Shown here: one piece after another, positions 60,501-64,000 of the stretch
How the letters are laid out: each line of letters begins with the position of its first letter
Position numbering within the stretch: the first letter of the stretch is position 1
Source of the DNA: Antitrichia curtipendula
Lineage: Eukaryota > Streptophyta > Bryopsida > Hypnales > Leucodontaceae
Assembly (NCBI GenBank): GCA_951230915.1
Contig: OX579636.1
Coordinates: forward strand, 35,647,567 to 35,711,566
Length of the DNA stretch: 64,000 bases
Reading direction: 5' to 3'
Position numbers and translations under genes: made by a program
Notes under the pieces: model-generated
Told to the model about the DNA's origin: nothing
The model's input: the letters and a program-made list of their open reading frames with translations, nothing else
Database searches by the model: none

Positions 60501-60991
60501 TGACGTGGTTCTGTCTTTCCACGTCACTGCGGACAATCAGACACGTAGGACAAATCCATTTACCATGGGGTAAAAAACTTCAAAACTCTAAATTTTTTTG
60601 CGACGCATTTGTCGCCTATATTTGACACATGTCATATACGACACGCGATGCGACACATCTAATACGTCACCGAAACCCGAAAACCCGTCCGACAAGACAA
60701 CCTTGATTTCAATAGAGAGTTATTTTTAGGAATTTTTTGTTCATTTTTTAGACAATTTTTTCTTATATAATATAGGAGTGTGAAAGTTATTTTTTAGTTC
60801 TATAGTGTATCTTTTTACTTCAAAAACTTGTAACTAATAATTATTAACAAATAAAAATATCAATAATTCAAAACATAAATTTTTAAAGTAGAAAATTTAT
60901 TCATATTTTATTTATTTATTTTTATTTAAAATTCAAAAAGTATATAGGGGGTCCAAAGTTTTGTTTGCATGTGTTTTTTTATGGATACTCT

Positions 60992-62160
60992 AAGTGATCT
61001 TCCCGAGGATCTTACTAATCTCTACCTCAGAGGATGTATATGCGTGATCTAGCTTTTGAAAGTCTACAACAACATGGTTTGAGGCGCCACTATTTAGATA
61101 TCAAGGTCCATTATCCTAGTAGTATAGATCATAATAGGGGTCATGATACGCATCTAGATGTAGACTGAACATCTTAGTTGAGTTAGCATAGATTGTAGCT
61201 TTGGCCAGCTCTTGAGTCTTGCAAGGCAGCTTATAGTCTCTAGCGAGATGGCCCGGCTGATGGCAATTGTAGCAGATTGGTGGTGGTTAGGGGTACGATT
61301 GTACTCCAAAGTATCCTCTCCCTAGGAGACCCCGACCTCGCATTGGTCAGCGTCCTTCTCGTCCCCTAATGCTTGCTTGTCTTTGAAAGCTCGCGGCCAA
61401 CGCTTTGTCATTGCTGATCTGTTGATTGCAGGGTTGACATCTGTAGGTCTTCGAGAGAAGACTTCCGTTGAGTTTGTCAAATGTCATGTTGAGGTTGAGA
61501 TGCGTGAGTGTTAGATCAGGCTCTCAAACAAACAAAATAATCCGTTCATCACCAGTTGGTTAACGTTCTTGTCTGATGGTCTTTAGTCCATGCTACTTAG
61601 GTGGTTCTTCCACTAGAAGAAACTTGTGTTTTTCTTGACACATTTTTTTAGACGTTCATTTTTTTTTTTGTTAACAATAACATCAAACATAACATTAAGA
61701 TGCTAGTTTTGACATCAAAATAGCATTCAAATGTTAGTTGTAACATAAAAAAAGTAGACGTCCAAAATAATGCGTCAAAAAAAACACAGGTTTCTTCTAG
61801 TGTTCAACTCCCTCGCCTTCTTGACGCAGTCTTTGATGCAGATCCTTTTGTGCATGCGTAGGGACTGCAAATCTCCCATTAACGTGAGTACTTGAAATTG
61901 ATTGCCAACCTTTAACTGATCTTTGAGTGCCTTCCACACCAAAGCTGGGTCTGTGTATTCTGCAATGAGGAAAATGACATTGTCAGATACTGATAATAGT
62001 AGCAATCGACACGTGAAGGTCTTCTTCTTCAGTTGGATTTGGTCATGACTTCTCCTTCTATTGTAGCTGGGAAATTTGTTGGGTTCTACTTTGTCTCTAT
62101 TACGGACCATTGCCCTTTAGCTCTAAGGACTGCCCTCATCATTAATACCCAAACGTAATA
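60992..62160 (-). pseudogene. copia gag and protease pseudogene
   Basis: The gag core reads YTDPALVWKALKDQLK and GNQFQVLTLMGDL (about 61855-61965). The preceding N-terminal segment (MMRAVLRAKGQW) is in another frame, so there is a frameshift near 62090. A zinc knuckle CYNCHQPGHLARDY follows (about 61235-61276) but its last Cys is Tyr. The protease site is NSGAS instead of DSGAS, after an in-frame stop (about 61080-61125). A CACTA-type MITE splits gag at 61611-61802. Not functional. Confidence 0.85.
61611..61802. mobile_element. 192-bp CACTA-type MITE inserted in copia gag
   Basis: The ends CACTAGAAGAAACTTGTG and CACTAGAAGAAACCTGTG (reverse complement) are inverted, and similarity continues inward for about 45 bp. 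The 3-bp target duplication is TTC (61608-61610 and 61803-61805). No coding content. Confidence 0.9.
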
Positions 62161-62417
62161 GTTTAAGGATCCTCTTAGTTTATCCCCTCCATGAATGCTA
62201 CGCTAGTCGTCTCTACCATTGTGGCTCTTTCTCTCAATCTGACGATCACTCTTGTTCTCTACTATTTAGGAGCAACACTCGATTGATCTTGTAGACTTCT
62301 CTCTGATATCTAATCTTTGCCTTGTTCTTAGGTTCCAATTTCTCGCTCTCTTCTAATTGCTTGCCTCTCTCGTTTCTCTATCTGTCGTCTTTCTCACTGT
62401 AAGTTCTCAGATGAATC

Positions 62418-62429
62418 GCTCTAATACCA
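62418..62429 (-). promoter_or_regulatory. Primer-binding site of the copia element
   Basis: On the minus strand, TGGTATTAGAGC directly follows the LTR end CAACA. It matches the initiator-Met tRNA primer site (TGGTATCAGAGC) at all but one position. Confidence 0.9.
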
Positions 62430-62692
62430 TGTTGAATTCAGCATTGCTTTATTGAAATAATGAACTAGGATTAAGCCCTTGGATTTATACATGAGATTTG
62501 GGAAGCATGTGCAAGCCCTCTACTTCAAGTACTTATTGCCACTAAGTCCACTAATAACTAATGTATAGTCATGTATTGAATTACGGTTACTAATTAATTG
62601 TTTTGTACTATTGGATTTCCTAAGCTAGGATGTATAGGTGGCAAGGAAAATTGTGTGACACAAGTATAGGATTTTAGGAGCGTTCTCCAACA
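62430..62692 (-). repeat. 5' LTR of the copia element, 263 bp
   Basis: On the minus strand it begins TGTTGGAGAACG and ends CTGAATTCAACA, giving the usual TG..CA ends with a 5-bp inversion (TGTTG/CAACA). A TATA-like TGTATAAATCC lies about 60 bp before the end (about 62485-62495). The matching 3' LTR is not in the window. Confidence 0.88.
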
Positions 62693-63080
62693 CAAGTAAT
62701 ATCATCGTTTTACAATTGCAATTGTATTCTAGTTGTTTCTTAGTTGCTTTTTGCTATTGCAAATAGACATGGTGGATTCCACAAAGCACAGATTTATCCA
62801 CATCGATAATTGTGACGAATATTGAATGGAGAATAATTCACATTCATTTTAAATTTGAACTCTGTTACAACTCTTGTAATCCTATACTTCATTCTAAGAT
62901 TGCTTTGCAACTAAATCAATGTATTCACTTCATTCTACAACTACTTTGCAACTTAAACATTGTACTAACAATGACGTAAGAATTTGGTGCAAACAAAGAG
63001 GGCTTTAGTCATGGGATAGTTGTATAGAACACTTAGTTGCATTTTAGCCAATTGTGGTAGACATGTTTTTCTTCTAGTCT
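62693..63080. mobile_element. Truncated inverted copy of the 43-kb CACTA element
   Basis: The right end (gtttttcttctagt, about 63066-63079) and interior words (atccacatcgataattgtgacgaatattg; agttgcattttag) are the reverse complement of the left part of the element at 43081-44214. The left side stops exactly at the copia LTR, so the copia element most likely inserted into this copy. Confidence 0.75.
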
Positions 63081-64000
63081 GGACTTACAGATTATTGAAG
63101 GCAATTCATGATTTATTTCTAGTCTCAAATTTTTATTTCTAGTTTTATTGAAGACAATTCATGTTTTATTTCTAGTCTCAAATTTATTTTTAAAATATGG
63201 AGTATTGATTATCTTACAAACTAATCCAAACATTTGACAAAAATCTTTCAAAGCTATAACTTATATAGTTTGGCAAATCAAATTTTTTTTTTTTTTTCTT
63301 TATGTTTTTCATGGATTCTTAGATGTCTTCTATATTAATTATATTCTTTTGATTTCTTGAAGGAGGTCATTCTATTAGGTTGAAGTATATACACAAAAAG
63401 TCGATGAGACAATTATTTGAAGGCCTAGTTTTAAATCCCACGAAGCTTCTAATATTGTTGCTAGCCATTGTCTCTATTCTAAGTTAAATGACAAAACAAA
63501 TCTACTTTCCAATCTTTTTTTCAAAGTGTTTTGTGTTCAAAGTATTTTATTGGATTGTAGGAAATTTTTCTTCTTATTTAGAGATTTAAATTATAATAAA
63601 TCATCTAAGTATTCACAGTTATATATAATCCTTTGATGACATTCTTCCAATAATAGTAGTAATTGGAAGTTAAAAATATGCATTGTATGATTATAGGGCT
63701 ACAATTCAATTCATGGTCATAGATCCAAAATTTACTATAATTAGTAAATTATTATTATTATGTTTTTAAGTATAAAAAAATAAAAAAATAAATTCATGTT
63801 GGGGCTTTAAGCTCATAGGCTCCACATTCAAGGCTCATAAGCCTACCACTTCAAGCTCACATGCTAGTGTTCTTGGTTTTAGATTTAATAACTTGCTTCT
63901 ACTTAATTAGTTTATTATCAAAGGTGGAATTTTAGGATAAAGTATGGTTGTCAACCACCTTCATTATTTTAGAATTCTAGTTCAAATACCCATTTCATGA
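63081..64000. other. AT-rich DNA at the right edge
   Basis: A tandem-like gacaattcatg(a/t)tttatttctagtctcaaattt phrase occurs twice near 63100-63185, and a poly-T run near 63281-63298. I see no gene. Confidence 0.5.

Larger units (their letters stand above)
57456..60705. mobile_element. Non-autonomous hAT element, 3250 bp, filled with GC-rich minisatellite
   Basis: Exact 8-bp target duplication ATTTCAAT (57448-57455 and 60706-60713), the length characteristic of hAT. The ends are inverted: CAGGGTTGTTCTG on the left, CAAGGTTGTCTTGTCGGAC on the right (reverse complement). The right end resembles the terminal repeat of the transposase-bearing hAT at 2576-2595. The interior carries no transposase; nearly 2 kb is a CCCGNGGTCGCC-type minisatellite. 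Open frames inside are a by-product of the repeats. Confidence 0.88.
57201..60982. mobile_element. AT-rich insertion in copia with a 9-bp target duplication, containing a hAT element
   Basis: The flanks GGATACACT (57192-57200) and GGATACTCT (60983-60991) differ by one base, and the copia frame joins across them. A 9-bp duplication is typical of Mutator-like elements. The ends share an ATAAAAC(C/A)AC(G/A)TGC-like stretch in inverted orientation but are not cleanly aligned. Apart from the hAT element at 57456-60705, only about 530 bp of its own AT-rich sequence remain. Confidence 0.5.
56275..62692 (-). mobile_element. Ty1/copia retrotransposon remnant, 5' LTR to integrase, broken by three insertions
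   Basis: In order along the minus strand: LTR (62430-62692), primer-binding site (62418-62429), gag with zinc knuckle, protease, pre-integrase domain and partial integrase. Insertions sit at 61611-61802 (in gag), 57201-60982 (in protease) and 56595-56859 (in the pre-integrase domain). In the protease and pre-integrase regions the reading frame resumes after the insert is skipped. Gag-protease-integrase order, with no envelope, is the Ty1/copia layout. The 3' half (end of integrase, reverse transcriptase, RNase H, 3' LTR) is missing; the element ends against the repeat array near 56270. It cannot move on its own. Confidence 0.88.

Overview
The window looks like nuclear DNA of a land plant. It holds a chloroplast twin-arginine translocase gene (HCF106/TatB type), a xyloglucan endotransglucosylase/hydrolase gene (XTH) with the HDEIDFEFLG active site, a RECQL2-type RecQ helicase, an ABCC (MRP) transporter, many spliceosomal introns, plant-type telomere motifs (CCCTAAA) and plant transposon families. 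Intergenic DNA is very AT-rich and full of transposons, with long gaps between genes. I cannot name the species; a seedless plant such as a bryophyte is possible but unproven.

Layout. 1-2595 is the 5' part of a hAT transposon (decayed BED/DUF659 transposase, GC-rich subterminal repeats, terminal repeat at 2576-2595). 2604-6300 is AT-rich DNA with small transposons and two repeat pairs. 6306-18899 (minus) is an intact 20-exon ABCC transporter gene (about 1391 aa). 20847-21417 (minus) is a small two-exon gene of unknown function, and a strong GC-rich hairpin lies beyond its 3' end. 21.4-25.0 kb is AT-rich and holds a 930-bp terminal-inverted-repeat element. 25321-32041 (minus) is a 21-exon RECQL2-like helicase gene (about 892 aa) with a repeat-bearing, SUMO-interaction-like C-terminal tail. 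32.0-35.7 kb is intergenic. 35751-37890 (minus) is a 4-exon XTH gene with an unusual Cys-rich N-terminal segment. 37.9-47.9 kb is intergenic and holds an element interrupted by a CACTA transposon, plus a degenerate 310-bp tandem repeat. 47936-50900 (minus) is the 6-exon HCF106 gene. 51.4-56.3 kb is a small inverted-repeat transposon followed by a large array of diverged, alternately oriented repeats. 56.3-63.1 kb is a nested transposon cluster: a Ty1/copia element broken by three insertions, itself apparently sitting in a CACTA-type element. The last 0.9 kb is featureless AT-rich DNA.

All five host genes lie on the minus strand. They are far apart and functionally unrelated (membrane transport, DNA repair, wall remodelling, thylakoid protein import), so no shared pathway is implied. 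Exon boundaries were chosen by hand from GT/AG sites, reading-frame phase and family conservation. Phases close throughout, so the four recognised genes appear intact.

The most distinctive material is the mobile DNA. A 3.25-kb non-autonomous hAT element carries a rearranged GC-rich minisatellite and has terminal repeats resembling those of the transposase-bearing hAT at the left edge. A three-member family has 4-bp TTAA/TTAG target duplications and CCCTAAAG-type ends. The array at 51.7-56.3 kb is built of inverted arms.
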